The notes beneath the pieces are model-generated. The model did not search any database. It saw only the letters and a list, made by a program, of their open reading frames with translations, and was not told the DNA's origin. Below, one piece after another: positions 1-10,061 of a DNA stretch of 64,000 nucleotides. The translations under genes were made by a program, and so were the position numbers. Location: NCBI RefSeq assembly GCF_002564465.1, contig NZ_NUUX01000008.1:163953-227952 (forward strand). The letters run 5' to 3'. The stretch comes from Bacillus sp. AFS088145. GTDB lineage: Bacteria; Bacillota; Bacilli; Bacillales; Bacillaceae_G. Every line of letters begins with the position of its first letter. Within the stretch, counting starts at the first letter, position 1.

Positions 1-1026
1 TTGTTCACGACGAATTGTAACATTAACTCCATTATTTTTAAGTACTTTTTCAAATGCAAAAATTTGTTCCTTAGGTGTTCTTACGTAATCTCTTTCAGGT
101 ACATAGTTAACTGGAATTAAATTAACATGACATTTAACTCCTTTAAGTAACTTAGAAAGTTCTTCAGCATGCTCAACTTGGTCATTTTCACCACCGAATA
201 AACCATATTCAAACGTTACACGTCTACCTGTTTTTTCAACATAGTAACGAACAGCGTCCATTAAATCCGGTAATTTGTATGCACGATTAATTGGCATTAA
301 TTTAGAACGCAACTCACTGTTAGGAGCATGTAATGAAATCGCGAAATTAATTTGAAGTCCCTCATCAGCAAAGTTATAGATTTTTGGAATGATTCCACTT
401 GTTGATACTGTAATATGTCTTGCACCAATGTTAAGACCTTTTTCAGAATTAACAATTCTTAAGAAATCCATTAAACCATTATAGTTATCAAATGGTTCGC
501 CTATACCCATAACTACGATTGAGCTAACTCTTTCTTCAACTTCATCAATAGCACGTTGTACTTCTAATACTTGTGCAACGATTTCACCTGCTTCAAGATT
601 TCGTTTTAAACCACCAAGAGTCGATGCACAAAAAGTACATCCAATTCGACAACCTACTTGTGTCGTTACACATACAGAATTGCCATAATTATGTCTCATT
701 AAAACAGTTTCAATCGAATATCCATCATGTAATTCAAATAAAAATTTCATCGTACCATCTGAAGAGGTTTGTTTAACTAATGTTTTTAATGTCGTTATTG
801 TAAAATTCTCTTCAAGTAACATACGTAGCTCTTTTGGAATATTTTGCATTTCTTCAAAGCTTTCAACTCGCTGAACGTATAGCCAATTATAAATTTGCTT
901 TGCACGGAAAGCCTGCTGCTTTTGCGCCTTTAACCAATCCTCTATATCACTTACTTTTAACGAGTAAATTGAGGGTTTATGAGTTTTTTCTATTTTGACT
1001 GAATTTGTAGTATTTTCTAATTTCAA
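1..1026 (-). CDS. rlmN: 23S rRNA (A2503-C2)/tRNA (A37) methyltransferase RlmN, 3' end outside the window
   Basis: Radical-SAM enzyme that methylates C2 of A2503 in 23S rRNA and A37 of some tRNAs. The first 342 codons are visible; the stop lies beyond position 1. The radical-SAM cluster motif CRIGCTFC is at residues 126-133, with the three cysteines in CxxxC-xxC spacing followed by AS, and the N-terminal block KPSIYSL matches Bacillus RlmN. The start is a TTG at 1026-1024, two bases after the rsmB stop, preceded by AAGGAAGAAGG at about 7 bases spacing. No ATG start fits. It is the last visible gene of the priA-def-fmt-rsmB-rlmN run, as in B. subtilis. Identity is near certain from motif and context; the C-terminus, including a conserved catalytic cysteine, cannot be checked here. 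Confidence 0.95.
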   Translation of the reverse strand, partial: MKLENTTNSVKIEKTHKPSIYSLKVSDIEDWLKAQKQQAFRAKQIYNWLYVQRVESFEEMQNIPKELRMLLEENFTITTLKTLVKQTSSDGTMKFLFELHDGYSIETVLMRHNYGNSVCVTTQVGCRIGCTFCASTLGGLKRNLEAGEIVAQVLEVQRAIDEVEERVSSIVVMGIGEPFDNYNGLMDFLRIVNSEKGLNIGARHITVSTSGIIPKIYNFADEGLQINFAISLHAPNSELRSKLMPINRAYKLPDLMDAVRYYVEKTGRRVTFEYGLFGGENDQVEHAEELSKLLKGVKCHVNLIPVNYVPERDYVRTPKEQIFAFEKVLKNNGVNVTIRREQ

Positions 1027-1028
1027 CG

Positions 1029-2375
1029 TTACACCTTCTTCCTTAATCTTGCAATAAAAAATCCATCCGTTCCAAAATAATGTGGTAGTAGCTGTACATA
1101 CCCTTTTTGAACCGATTTATTTTCATTTAATTTTTCCGGAACATGATCAATTAATGAATGATCTAGTTCATAATCATGATGCTCATCTAAAAAAGCTTCG
1201 ACCACATCAATATTTTCTTCATGTCCAACTGTACAAGTGCTATATACTAAAGTTCCACCTGGCTTAACTAACTTTGAAGCTTCGTCTAAAATAGACTTCT
1301 GAACTCTTTGTAAATTCGTTACATCAGTAGCATTCTTTTTTAATAAAATATCTGGTTTACGACGAATAACCCCTAAACCAGAACACGGAGCATCTACTAA
1401 TACTTTGTCAAATAATCTTCCTTCAAACTCTTCAGGTGCTTTTCTTGCATCTAGCGCTTTTGTTTCTATATTATCTAACCCTAAACGATTAGCTTGTTCT
1501 TTTATTAACTTTACTTTATGCTTGTGTAAATCTAATGAAGTAACTGATCCAGTACCGCCTAACAACTCAGCAATATGTGTTGATTTCCCTCCAGGTGCTG
1601 CACATGTGTCTAATATATCTTCACCTTTTTCAACTCCAAGTGCTTGTGCAACTAACATCGAGCTTTCATCTTGAATTGAAAGGAAACCTTCTTTAAATGC
1701 ATTCGTATGAGCAACATTTCCTTTTTGGATTTCTATTGCAAATGGAGACAGTTTTCCTTCCTTAACCTGGACTCCTTCATCTTCAAGCATTTTAAGTACT
1801 TCTTCTCTTGTTGCTTTCATTGTATTGACTCTTGCAGTTTGAAACGGTGGAAGTATGTTCTCTTCACAAATTTTTCTCGTTTCTTCTTCTCCGAATTCTT
1901 TTACCCATTGTTCAATTAACCACTTTGGATGATTTGTTTCAATTGAAAGCTTTTCGATCGGGTCCTTTATTTCATCGATTGATCGTAAACCATTTCTTTG
2001 AATATTTCTTAATACCCCATTTACTAAAGAAGCAATTCCTTTATGTCCGCGCTTTTTAGCAATATTTACAGCCTCATTTAAAATTGCGTGAGGAGGTATA
2101 CGATCTAAAAAATGCAATTGATATAATGAAAGTTTTATTAATATATAAACCCATTCTTCTAATTTCTTCTGATTTTTAATGAATGGTTCTAAATAAAAAT
2201 CCAATAATTGATCTCTTTGGATTGTTCCATAGATTAATTCTGTTAATAGTCCCGAATCAGCCGAAGATAAATCATTCTTTTGAATATAGTTATTTACTAA
2301 CAAATTACTATACGATTGATTTTTATAAACTGAAAGAAGAGCCTCCAAGGCAATCTCTCGTACATTTTTACTCAT
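1029..2375 (-). CDS. rsmB: 16S rRNA (cytosine-967-C5)-methyltransferase RsmB (Sun)
   Basis: Makes m5C967 in 16S rRNA using S-adenosylmethionine. The 448 residues show the family's two-part layout: an N-terminal NusB-like RNA-binding domain (about 1-140) and a C-terminal Rossmann methyltransferase. The SAM-binding loop CAAPGGKST is at 258-266. The two family cysteines are in APCSGLG (Cys331, nucleophile) and STCTV (Cys381). Length is typical (about 447 in Bacillus). The start overlaps the fmt stop by 8 bases, indicating translational coupling, and the stop abuts the rlmN start. Confidence 0.96.
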   Translation of the reverse strand: MSKNVREIALEALLSVYKNQSYSNLLVNNYIQKNDLSSADSGLLTELIYGTIQRDQLLDFYLEPFIKNQKKLEEWVYILIKLSLYQLHFLDRIPPHAILNEAVNIAKKRGHKGIASLVNGVLRNIQRNGLRSIDEIKDPIEKLSIETNHPKWLIEQWVKEFGEEETRKICEENILPPFQTARVNTMKATREEVLKMLEDEGVQVKEGKLSPFAIEIQKGNVAHTNAFKEGFLSIQDESSMLVAQALGVEKGEDILDTCAAPGGKSTHIAELLGGTGSVTSLDLHKHKVKLIKEQANRLGLDNIETKALDARKAPEEFEGRLFDKVLVDAPCSGLGVIRRKPDILLKKNATDVTNLQRVQKSILDEASKLVKPGGTLVYSTCTVGHEENIDVVEAFLDEHHDYELDHSLIDHVPEKLNENKSVQKGYVQLLPHYFGTDGFFIARLRKKV

Positions 2376-3321
2376 GTTTTTCTCCTAACTTCATTCCACG
2401 TTCAATAAAAGAACCTGCACCATTAATATATTGCTTTGCTTCCATACGCTTTTTACCAGCAGGCTGTAAATCAGTAATTTTGATAGCAGTATGATTACCT
2501 GTTGCTACTAATATGCCATCGTTTAAAACATCAATTATTTCACCTGGTGTAGAATTTTGATTCTTATTTACTTTTTCACCCCACCAAACTTTTAAAACTT
2601 CTCCGTTTAATGTAGTATAAGCTACTGGCCAAGGGTGTAAACCTCTTACGTGATTATAAATCTCTTCACCAGTTTTTGACCAATTTATTTGTTCTTCCTC
2701 ACGCTTAATATTTTTTGCAAAGCTAACTTTACTTTCATCTTGCTTCACTGCATTAATTTCACCCTTTAATAATGGTGGAATTGTTTCTGAAAGTAAATTT
2801 GAACCAGCAATACTTAATTTATTGTGAAGCGTTCCAACGTGATCTTTTTCTTCAATCGGAACAACGACTTTGGCTAACATATCACCAGCATCTAGCTTTT
2901 CTACCATATACATAATTGTTACACCAGTTTCACTCTTTCCTTGAATGATCGAATAGTGAATTGGAGCCCCACCTCGTAATTCTGGTAACAATGAAGCATG
3001 TACATTTATACAACCAAATTTAGGAGCTTCAAGAATATCTGTAGGAAGAATTTGTCCAAAAGCTGCAGTTACAATTAAATCTGGCTTTAATGCTAATACT
3101 TTTTCTGTTTCTTCTGGAAGTCTAATTTTTTCAGGTTGTAAAACTGGGATATTATGTTTTAAAGCCTCTACTTTAACAGGAGGTGGAGTTAGCACTCTTT
3201 TTCGACCAACAGGGCGATCTGGCTGAGTTACTACACCTACTACATCATATCCTTCTTCGATTAATCTTCTTAAAACAGGAACAGAAAAATCTGGCGTCCC
3301 CATAAAAACAATCTTTGTCAT
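2368..3321 (-). CDS. fmt: Methionyl-tRNA formyltransferase
   Basis: Formylates the amino group of initiator Met-tRNA using 10-formyltetrahydrofolate. The 317-residue protein carries the catalytic triad in the classic positions: Asn106 and His108 in INVHASLLP, and Asp144 in LDAGDM. The substrate-loop region RGGAPI follows at 116-121, and the C-terminal tRNA-binding OB-like domain begins near residue 205. It lies 8 bases downstream of def, whose product removes the formyl group it adds, so the two halves of the N-formylmethionine cycle are encoded together. Confidence 0.97.
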   Translation of the reverse strand: MTKIVFMGTPDFSVPVLRRLIEEGYDVVGVVTQPDRPVGRKRVLTPPPVKVEALKHNIPVLQPEKIRLPEETEKVLALKPDLIVTAAFGQILPTDILEAPKFGCINVHASLLPELRGGAPIHYSIIQGKSETGVTIMYMVEKLDAGDMLAKVVVPIEEKDHVGTLHNKLSIAGSNLLSETIPPLLKGEINAVKQDESKVSFAKNIKREEEQINWSKTGEEIYNHVRGLHPWPVAYTTLNGEVLKVWWGEKVNKNQNSTPGEIIDVLNDGILVATGNHTAIKITDLQPAGKKRMEAKQYINGAGSFIERGMKLGEKHE

Positions 3322-3329
3322 TTTTTTGC

Positions 3330-3803
3330 CTACCCTTCTAATTCACTTTCTTCATAGAATTTCGAGACTTTAGAAGTGAATAAAACTCCATTTAAATGAT
3401 CAATTTCATGTAAAAGTGCACGAGCTAAAAATCCACGAGCTTCTATAATAAAATATTTTCCACGTTTATTTTGTGCTTTGATTTTTGCATAGTTAGGTCT
3501 TGTTACATCACCATATAAGTTAGGGAAACTTAAACAACCTTCAACATCAGTCTGCTCGCCTTTTGTTTCCATTACGATCGGATTAATTAAATCAATTCTT
3601 CCATTCTCATCTTCAACATCAACAACAGCTACTTGCTGCAGTATACCAACTTGTGGAGCTGCTAAACCAACACCATCTGCTGCCAGCATTGTCTCATACA
3701 TATTATTTAAAAGTTTTACTAAATTTTTATCAAATGTCGTCACTTTTTCACAAGGTGTTTGAAGAACTTCATTTGGATATTCTACTATTTTTAATAAAGC
3801 CAA
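3330..3803 (-). CDS. def: Peptide deformylase
   Basis: Metal-dependent enzyme that removes the formyl group from nascent proteins. All three motifs are present: [10 protein letters not shown] (44-53), EGCLS (89-93, metal ligand Cys90) and HEIDH (132-136, ligands His132 and His136, catalytic Glu133). I choose the TTG at 3803 because AGGAG lies 8 bases upstream and the resulting [10 protein letters not shown] aligns with B. subtilis MAVKKVVTHP. The GTG two codons earlier (3809) would sit only 2 bases from AGGAG. At 157 residues it is the short Bacillus-type (DefA-like) enzyme. It lies between the repeat-filled gap after priA and fmt. Confidence 0.95.
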   Translation of the reverse strand: MALLKIVEYPNEVLQTPCEKVTTFDKNLVKLLNNMYETMLAADGVGLAAPQVGILQQVAVVDVEDENGRIDLINPIVMETKGEQTDVEGCLSFPNLYGDVTRPNYAKIKAQNKRGKYFIIEARGFLARALLHEIDHLNGVLFTSKVSKFYEESELEG

Positions 3804-3846
3804 TTTCACAACTCCTATCTTGATTGTACGTTAAAATTTAATTTCT

Positions 3847-4095
3847 AAAAACGACCTTCGTCTTATGCTTGTTGGGGGCTGACCAGTCCCCTCCACTTTT
3901 CGTTCTGTCTAGTTCCAGGCGTTATCCCCTCGAGGTATCGGGGATAAGCAAACGCCTTCCGCTTTTCGTACTGTCTAGTTCCGGCTCCTAGCCCCTCGAG
4001 GTCATAAGCCAAGGTCCGATAAAGGTAAAAACCAACCTTTTTCGGCCCTTGTCTTATGCTTGTCGGGTCTGACCAGTCGCCTCCACATTTCGTTA
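3847..4095. repeat. Composite hairpin repeat block starting in the priA stop codon
   Basis: On the minus strand the block starts with the priA stop itself (TAACGAAAtGtGGAGGCGACTG). One nearly full unit (about 3970-4095) has long complementary arms, CATAAGacaAgGgCCG against CGGaCcTtGgCTTATG, closed by a pyrimidine-rich loop, then CTCGAGGGGCTAGGAGCCGGA. A shorter variant follows (about 3904-3969, with TTATCCCC/GGGGATAA arms), then a third partial unit (about 3847-3903). The same family occurs at 48489-48844 after sigG. Placed directly after a stop codon, these stems could end transcription or protect the 3' end; that role is inferred. Confidence 0.8.
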
Positions 4096-6492
4096 CATAA
4101 ACATAGTAGGTTGAAAGTCGATTGTTAATTGTAGTTTGCCTTTGTCCGTTTCGTCTTGGTAGTATTGTTGGATTCGGTTTAGTACGTCATAGAGTGCAGG
4201 TTCAGATTTGTATTTTATCACACATTGATAACGAAAATGGTCTTTTATTTTTGCGATTGGTGATGCTACTGGGCCGAGTACAATTGATCCTGCTGATAAG
4301 TACTCTCTTAAATACCCTGCAATTTGTTCACTTACTTTTACTGTTTTTATCAAATCATTATGTGCTATTGATATTAAAACTAAATAATAAAAAGGTGGAT
4401 ATCGAAATGAGCGTCTTATTTTCATTTCTTCTTCATAAAACGCAACATAGTCCTGTGTTTTAGCTAATTCAATACTATAATGCTCTGGTGAATATGTTTG
4501 TATAACTACTTCACCTGGTTTTTCATGACGACCAGCTCTTCCACTTACTTGTGTCAATAAGCTAAATGTTCGCTCACTTGCTCTGAAATCAGGTAAATGA
4601 AGTGAGCTATCTGCTGCTAAAACACCAACCAATGTAACATTTGGAAAATCAAGTCCTTTTGCAATCATCTGTGTACCTAGTAAAATATCAGCTTCACCGT
4701 TACCAAATTGCTTAAGCATTTTTTCGTGGGCACCTTTACGACTAGTCGTATCATTATCCATTCTAATGACTCGTGCTTCTGGGTAGGTTTTTGTAATAGC
4801 TTCCTCTACCTTTTGCGTTCCAGTTCCAAAAAATCGAATATGTTCACTTTGGCAAGATGGGCATTGTTTTGGCATATAGGTTTCATATCCGCAATAATGA
4901 CATTTTAGATGATGGTTATGTTTATGATAAGTTAAGGAAACCTCGCAATGTGGGCACTGAATTGTGTAACCACAATCTCTACACATTACAAATGAAGAAT
5001 AGCCTCGACGGTTTAAAAATAAGATGATTTGTTCCTTCTTCTCTAATCGATCTATTATTTTTTCATGTAAAGCTGTAGAAAACATCGTACGATTACCGAT
5101 TCTTAACTGCTCTCTCATATCGACTATTTCCACTGCGGGTAAAGGGCCTTGATTAACCCTTTTTGACATTGTATTTAGCTCATAAACACCTTTACTAGCT
5201 CTAGCAAATGATTCTAGTGTAGGAGTCGCACTTCCTAAAACGATTGGACAATGATGATATTCTCCTCTCCAAATTGCAATATCTCTTGCATGATATCTTG
5301 GATGTTCATCTTGTTTATAAGTGGTCTCATGTTCTTCATCAATGATGATCATTCCAATGTTTTCAAATGGTGCAAATATTGCTGAACGGGCACCCACTAC
5401 TACTTTAACTTCTTTTCTCTGAATCTTTCTCCATTCATCATATTTCTCACCAATAGATAGACCACTATGTAGAACTGCAACATCATTTCCAAATCTACTT
5501 TTAAAACGACCTACAATCTGTGGGGTAAGTGAAATTTCTGGTACTAATACGATTGCTTCTTTCCCTTCAGATAGGACCTCTTGAATGGCTTGCAAATAAA
5601 CTTCTGTCTTTCCACTACCTGTTACGCCATGTAAAAGATGGATCTTATTCTTTCGTTCATGAAATGAAGAAACGATTTGCTCAAATGCAATCTGTTGTTC
5701 TTCTATTAGTGGTAAAGGCTTAGATCGTTCAATTTCCCTACCTTCATAAGGATCACGATAAACTTCAACTGTTTTAATTGAAATTACCTCGTTTTTCTCC
5801 AATGTCTTTATAGGTGAATCAGTGATACCAAGACATTCTTTTAACTCCTTCACACTTGTTTGACCATTCATACGTAAGTATTCAATAATGTCTTTTTGCT
5901 GTGGTGATTTGATTATCGATAATTCTTCGTCTAATACCTTTAATAGAGAAACTACACGTTCTGTTTTTTTATTCGCTTTATTTTTTACTTCATATTCAAT
6001 TTCAAGCAATCCTTCTTTAATTGCTCGTTGAACTAATGAAATTTTGCTAACAAGACTTTCTATTTCAGTCCATTCTCTTCTTTTTACGATCGAAAATAGA
6101 TTTGCTAATTCAGGAACTAATTGATCTAAAGCTTCTTCAGATGTTACTTGAACATGTTTTTTATATACAGCTTTAATAGCAGTCGGAAGCATTGCTTGAT
6201 AGGCAGAAATGAAAAAACAAAGTGTTTTTTGAGATAGATAAGAACCTAAAAGAAGAAGTTCTTCTGTTAAAACAGGCATGACATCAAGTACTTCTTCGAT
6301 TTCTTTAACCTTCTCTAAATTAGTTGTTTCTTTTATAGACAATACGAATCCTTGAACTTTCCTTGGCCCAAATGGAACAATTACTCGCATTCCAGGTTGT
6401 ATTGCATCCTGCCACCTAGTTGGTACTTTATAATCAAAAGGACGGTCAGTTTGTCTGACTGATACATCAACTAAAACTGATGCGTATGTCAT
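4093..6492 (-). CDS. priA: Primosomal replication restart helicase PriA
   Basis: 3'-5' superfamily 2 DNA helicase that reloads the replisome at stalled forks. The 799-residue protein has an N-terminal 3'-DNA-binding domain (about 1-105), Walker A GVTGSGKTE (289-297) and DEEH (385-388, the DEAH-box position). About 500-545 is a zinc-binding insertion with cysteine pairs CRDCG, CPHC, CHYCG and CPSC. The ARSAIF and QMIAKGLDFP helicase motifs are also present. ATG overlaps the coaBC stop by 4 bases, as in B. subtilis. The TAA stop is the first three bases of a repeat element, so the last codons may have been affected by its arrival, but the length is normal. Confidence 0.96.
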   Translation of the reverse strand: MTYASVLVDVSVRQTDRPFDYKVPTRWQDAIQPGMRVIVPFGPRKVQGFVLSIKETTNLEKVKEIEEVLDVMPVLTEELLLLGSYLSQKTLCFFISAYQAMLPTAIKAVYKKHVQVTSEEALDQLVPELANLFSIVKRREWTEIESLVSKISLVQRAIKEGLLEIEYEVKNKANKKTERVVSLLKVLDEELSIIKSPQQKDIIEYLRMNGQTSVKELKECLGITDSPIKTLEKNEVISIKTVEVYRDPYEGREIERSKPLPLIEEQQIAFEQIVSSFHERKNKIHLLHGVTGSGKTEVYLQAIQEVLSEGKEAIVLVPEISLTPQIVGRFKSRFGNDVAVLHSGLSIGEKYDEWRKIQRKEVKVVVGARSAIFAPFENIGMIIIDEEHETTYKQDEHPRYHARDIAIWRGEYHHCPIVLGSATPTLESFARASKGVYELNTMSKRVNQGPLPAVEIVDMREQLRIGNRTMFSTALHEKIIDRLEKKEQIILFLNRRGYSSFVMCRDCGYTIQCPHCEVSLTYHKHNHHLKCHYCGYETYMPKQCPSCQSEHIRFFGTGTQKVEEAITKTYPEARVIRMDNDTTSRKGAHEKMLKQFGNGEADILLGTQMIAKGLDFPNVTLVGVLAADSSLHLPDFRASERTFSLLTQVSGRAGRHEKPGEVVIQTYSPEHYSIELAKTQDYVAFYEEEMKIRRSFRYPPFYYLVLISIAHNDLIKTVKVSEQIAGYLREYLSAGSIVLGPVASPIAKIKDHFRYQCVIKYKSEPALYDVLNRIQQYYQDETDKGKLQLTIDFQPTMFM

Positions 6493-7694
6493 CTTTCTAC
6501 CTCATTTAATAAGTGATGAACTTCAAGTAGTATTTCTTTTGCTACTTCTTTTTTACTCATTATAGGAAGTGGCTTAACTTCACCATTACGCTTAAAAATG
6601 GTTACAATATTCGTATCAGATCCAAAACCAGCCCCTGCTCTTGTTACATCATTAGCAACGATCATATCTGCATTTTTCTTTAAAAGTTTACTTTTTGCAT
6701 ACTCATCTACTTGATCAGTTTCTGCAGCAAACCCTACTAAAATTTGATGTGTTTTATGTTGACCTAAAGTAAGAAGAATATCTTTCGTACGTTTAAAAGC
6801 AATTGAAAGATCACCATCAGCTTTTTTCACTTTCTGATCATAAGTAATTGAAGGTGTGTAATCAGCAACTGCTGCTGTTTTTATTACAACATCCGCTTCA
6901 TTATAATAAGACCAAATCGCTTCAAACATTTCCTCAGCAGACTCGGTTTGGATAAATTGACACCCTTTAGGTGGTGTTAAAGTAGTTGGTCCAGAAACGA
7001 GAATTACCTCTGCTCCTAAAGAAACTGCAACTTCTGCGATACTATAACCCATCTTACCCGTTGAATGATTTGAAACAAAGCGAACTGGATCAATTTTTTC
7101 AACGGTTGGGCCAGCAGAAATAATAATTTTTTTACCTTTTAATAAACCTTCTTCTCTTTGGAAATGTTCATTCACGAATTGAACGATTTCTTCCGGCTCT
7201 GCTAATCTACCTTTTCCAACATAGCCACATGCTAAATATCCTTCATTTGGCTCAATAAATCGATGACCAATCTCTTTCAATGTGTTCATATTCTTTTGAA
7301 CAATTGGATGGTTATACATATTAACATTCATAGCTGGTGCGATCCAAACTGGTTTTGTTGCCGCCAGTAATGTTGCCTGAATCATTTCATCTCCAAGACC
7401 ATTTGCTAATTTTCCAATTGTATTAGCAGTTGCTGGAGCAACAATGATTAAATCAGGCCAATCACCTAAATCGATATGAGCAATTTTTGAACTATCTTTT
7501 TCATCAAAAGTATCTATATAAACATCATTTCTTGATAAAGCTTGAAACGTTAAAGGTGTCACAAATTTTGTAGCGGATAAGCTCATCATAACTTTAACGT
7601 CATATCCTGCTTGTACTAGTTTACTTGTAAGTGCTGCTGCTTTATAGACTGCAATTCCACCTGTAACACATAGGAGAATCTTTTTTTGTTCCAC
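6489..7694 (-). CDS. coaBC: Bifunctional phosphopantothenoylcysteine decarboxylase / phosphopantothenate-cysteine ligase
   Basis: Catalyses two consecutive steps of coenzyme A synthesis: CTP-dependent joining of 4'-phosphopantothenate to cysteine (CoaB) and FMN-dependent decarboxylation (CoaC). The N-terminal CoaC domain shows the catalytic His73 in IAHIDL, PAMNVNMY (120-127, PxMNxxMW-type motif) and the lid Cys156 in LACGYVGKG. CoaB begins near residue 186 with ISAGPTVEKIDPVRFVSN and includes KTAAVADY. At 401 residues the length is typical. The start is GTG at 7694 after AAGGGTGAAGGTGA. A promoter lies just upstream (7713-7740). Confidence 0.96.
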   Translation of the reverse strand: MEQKKILLCVTGGIAVYKAAALTSKLVQAGYDVKVMMSLSATKFVTPLTFQALSRNDVYIDTFDEKDSSKIAHIDLGDWPDLIIVAPATANTIGKLANGLGDEMIQATLLAATKPVWIAPAMNVNMYNHPIVQKNMNTLKEIGHRFIEPNEGYLACGYVGKGRLAEPEEIVQFVNEHFQREEGLLKGKKIIISAGPTVEKIDPVRFVSNHSTGKMGYSIAEVAVSLGAEVILVSGPTTLTPPKGCQFIQTESAEEMFEAIWSYYNEADVVIKTAAVADYTPSITYDQKVKKADGDLSIAFKRTKDILLTLGQHKTHQILVGFAAETDQVDEYAKSKLLKKNADMIVANDVTRAGAGFGSDTNIVTIFKRNGEVKPLPIMSKKEVAKEILLEVHHLLNEVER

Positions 7695-7712
7695 TCACCT
7701 TCACCCTTTCAA

Positions 7713-7740
7713 ATTTTATTCTTTCTATGTAATATGTCAA
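7713..7740 (-). promoter_or_regulatory. Predicted sigma-A promoter for coaBC-priA
   Basis: On the minus strand, TTGACA (7740-7735), a 16-base spacer and TAAAAT (7718-7713) lie about 19 bases before the coaBC GTG start. Five of six -10 bases and all -35 bases match the sigma-A consensus. The gap separating coaBC from rpoZ supports an independent transcription unit. Confidence 0.6.
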
Positions 7741-7812
7741 AAAATAGGTCTTTTGGACGTTCTATGTCTAAGATACCACAAATATGATTGAAATAACTGT
7801 TTTAGGCTCATC

Positions 7813-7836
7813 TAAAAAAAGCTCGCCAATGAGCTG
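7813..7836 (-). terminator. Weak intrinsic terminator downstream of rpoZ
   Basis: On the minus strand AGCTC-attggc-GAGCT is followed by seven T. The stem is only 5-6 bp, so termination may be partial. It could end the yicC-gmk-rpoZ transcript before the coaBC promoter. Confidence 0.45.
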
Positions 7837-7839
7837 ATC

Positions 7840-8047
7840 GTCAAAGTCATAAGCTTAGTTGTACTTATCCTATTTACTAAAGTCAGGACTTTTCGTCGAT
7901 TAAACTACTCGGCCATTTTATCACAAAAATAAGACTGCCCCCCATTTCTAATCACCACGAAACTTTTAGGAGAGGTGTTAAACACCACGTTGTCCTTTTT
8001 AGTCATATGGAAAATTAGCAAATGTTTTGGGACAGCCTCATCACACA
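7840..8047. repeat. Intergenic insert with IS-like edge, no coding capacity
   Basis: This part of the rpoZ-coaBC gap has no open frame. Read on the minus strand, its edge beside rpoZ is ATGAGGCTGTCCCAAAACA, which resembles the outer ends of IS1182-type elements in Bacillaceae (from memory). It also holds a small palindrome, GGTGTTTAACACC. I see no second matching end, so a transposon footprint is only a suggestion. Confidence 0.3.
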
Positions 8048-8055
8048 GTTAAATA

Positions 8056-8268
8056 TTAATCTTCTTTAACTTCTTCAAGTTTTCTATAAGATAATAAACC
8101 AGCATTAATTTCTTCTAATGCTTTTCCTACAAATTTATAAGATACTGGTTTTTCAACACGAGTATCTTTATTTACTTGCATTTCACGAGCACGCTTTGAA
8201 GCAACTGTTACTAGCGTATATTTTGAGTCTAATTTTGTTAATAAACGGTCAATCGAAGGATATAACAT
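8056..8268 (-). CDS. rpoZ: DNA-directed RNA polymerase omega subunit
   Basis: Small subunit that helps fold and assemble the beta' subunit of RNA polymerase. The 70-residue protein matches Bacillus omega throughout: [19 protein letters not shown] at the N-terminus, the RAREM block and [13 protein letters not shown] near the C-terminus. It starts 3 bases after the gmk stop, in the conserved gmk-rpoZ pair. The C-terminal tail is charged, as usual. Confidence 0.97.
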   Translation of the reverse strand: MLYPSIDRLLTKLDSKYTLVTVASKRAREMQVNKDTRVEKPVSYKFVGKALEEINAGLLSYRKLEEVKED

Positions 8269-8271
8269 AGT

Positions 8272-8889
<618 letters not shown>

Positions 8890-9044
8890 TTATGACCCTA
8901 CCCTTCTAATTCTAGACAGTTTAATTTATTAAAGGTCAATCTACTGTTACTTCCTGTTGTGTCAGAGTCAATTAATAAAAAATTAATTAGTCTTCTACTT
9001 CACATTGTTACCGGACCTTTGCAACTATAAACAAATCTTTTACA

Positions 9045-9914
9045 TTATTCAATATTTTGAACTTGCTCTCTAATTTTTTCAAGATTATTTTTAATTTCAA
9101 CAACTTGTTTAGAAATATCTAATGAATTTGCTTTAGAACCAATCGTATTCACTTCTCGATTCATTTCTTGTACGATGAAATCTAATTTTCGCCCAATTGA
9201 TTCTTTTATTTGTAAAGTTTCATTAAACAATTCTAAATGACTAGTTAGTCGAACTAATTCTTCAGATATGTCACATCGATCTGCAAAGAGCATAATTTCT
9301 GTTAATAATCTTTGCTCATCAACCGCTGTTAATTCAACTTCCGCTAATTTAGATTGAAGTTTTTCACGATATGATTTCATAACAAGAGGAGAGTGAACAA
9401 TAATCTGTTTTTTACATTCTTCAATTGCTGTTAATCTTTCTATTAAATCTTTTTTAAGTTGTCCACCTTCTTTGCACTTAACATCAAAAAATTGTTGACA
9501 TGCATTTTCAGTAGTCGTTAATAATAATTCTTCAAAATTATCATTGATTTGTTCTACTTCACTTACTGTAGTAACTTCAGGTAGCTTTAATAAATCGATT
9601 GGATTATAAAAAGATTTATTTTGCTCTTCACCTGAAAGATGTTCAATCGCTTTTTTATATTGTTGAATTAAGCCTTCATCTATTTGTAATGTACGTTTTA
9701 ATAAGCCCTCAATTGTAACAAAAACCTCAACTCGACCTCGACTAGTATACTCAGCTACAATTTTCTTAATTGCATCTTCATAAGCTAATAATTGCCTCGG
9801 CATTCGAACGATTGTCTCTAAGTATCGATGATTCACTGCTTTCATTTCAATATGTAATTTGTACTGTTCATTTGACAAAATGGCTTTACCATACCCTGTC
9901 ATACTTACGACCAT
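9045..9914 (-). CDS. yloC: YicC/YloC-family endoribonuclease
   Basis: The family was long annotated as stress-induced; E. coli YicC and B. subtilis YloC are reported as RNA endonucleases. The 289-residue protein has the family start VVSMTGYGKA, then the EMKAVNHRYLE and RGRVEVFV blocks. The strongly conserved C-terminal DUF1732 segment contains CDISEELVRLTSH, GRKLDFIVQEMNRE and NTIGSKA. The ATG follows GGAAGTGGAACA. It leads the yloC-gmk-rpoZ unit, downstream of a terminator that ends the Ca2+-ATPase gene. Confidence 0.93.
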   Translation of the reverse strand: MVVSMTGYGKAILSNEQYKLHIEMKAVNHRYLETIVRMPRQLLAYEDAIKKIVAEYTSRGRVEVFVTIEGLLKRTLQIDEGLIQQYKKAIEHLSGEEQNKSFYNPIDLLKLPEVTTVSEVEQINDNFEELLLTTTENACQQFFDVKCKEGGQLKKDLIERLTAIEECKKQIIVHSPLVMKSYREKLQSKLAEVELTAVDEQRLLTEIMLFADRCDISEELVRLTSHLELFNETLQIKESIGRKLDFIVQEMNREVNTIGSKANSLDISKQVVEIKNNLEKIREQVQNIE

Positions 9915-9975
9915 TGTTCCACTTCCAATACACTAATTTTCTCTCTAATTTATTTCCCAAATTTCATTCAATATG

Positions 9976-10015
9976 TAAAAGAGAAAAGGTAATAGAGCAT
10001 ACCTCTACTACCTTT
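9976..10015 (-). terminator. Intrinsic terminator after the Ca2+-ATPase gene
   Basis: On the minus strand AAAGGTAGTAGAG-gtatg-CTCTATTACCTTT forms a 13-bp stem with one mismatch, followed by a T-rich stretch (TCTCTTTT). It separates the ATPase gene from yloC. Confidence 0.7.
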
Positions 10016-10061
10016 AGGAATTATAACATATTTTAGGTTGGTTATCCATTTTGTTCGCAAA

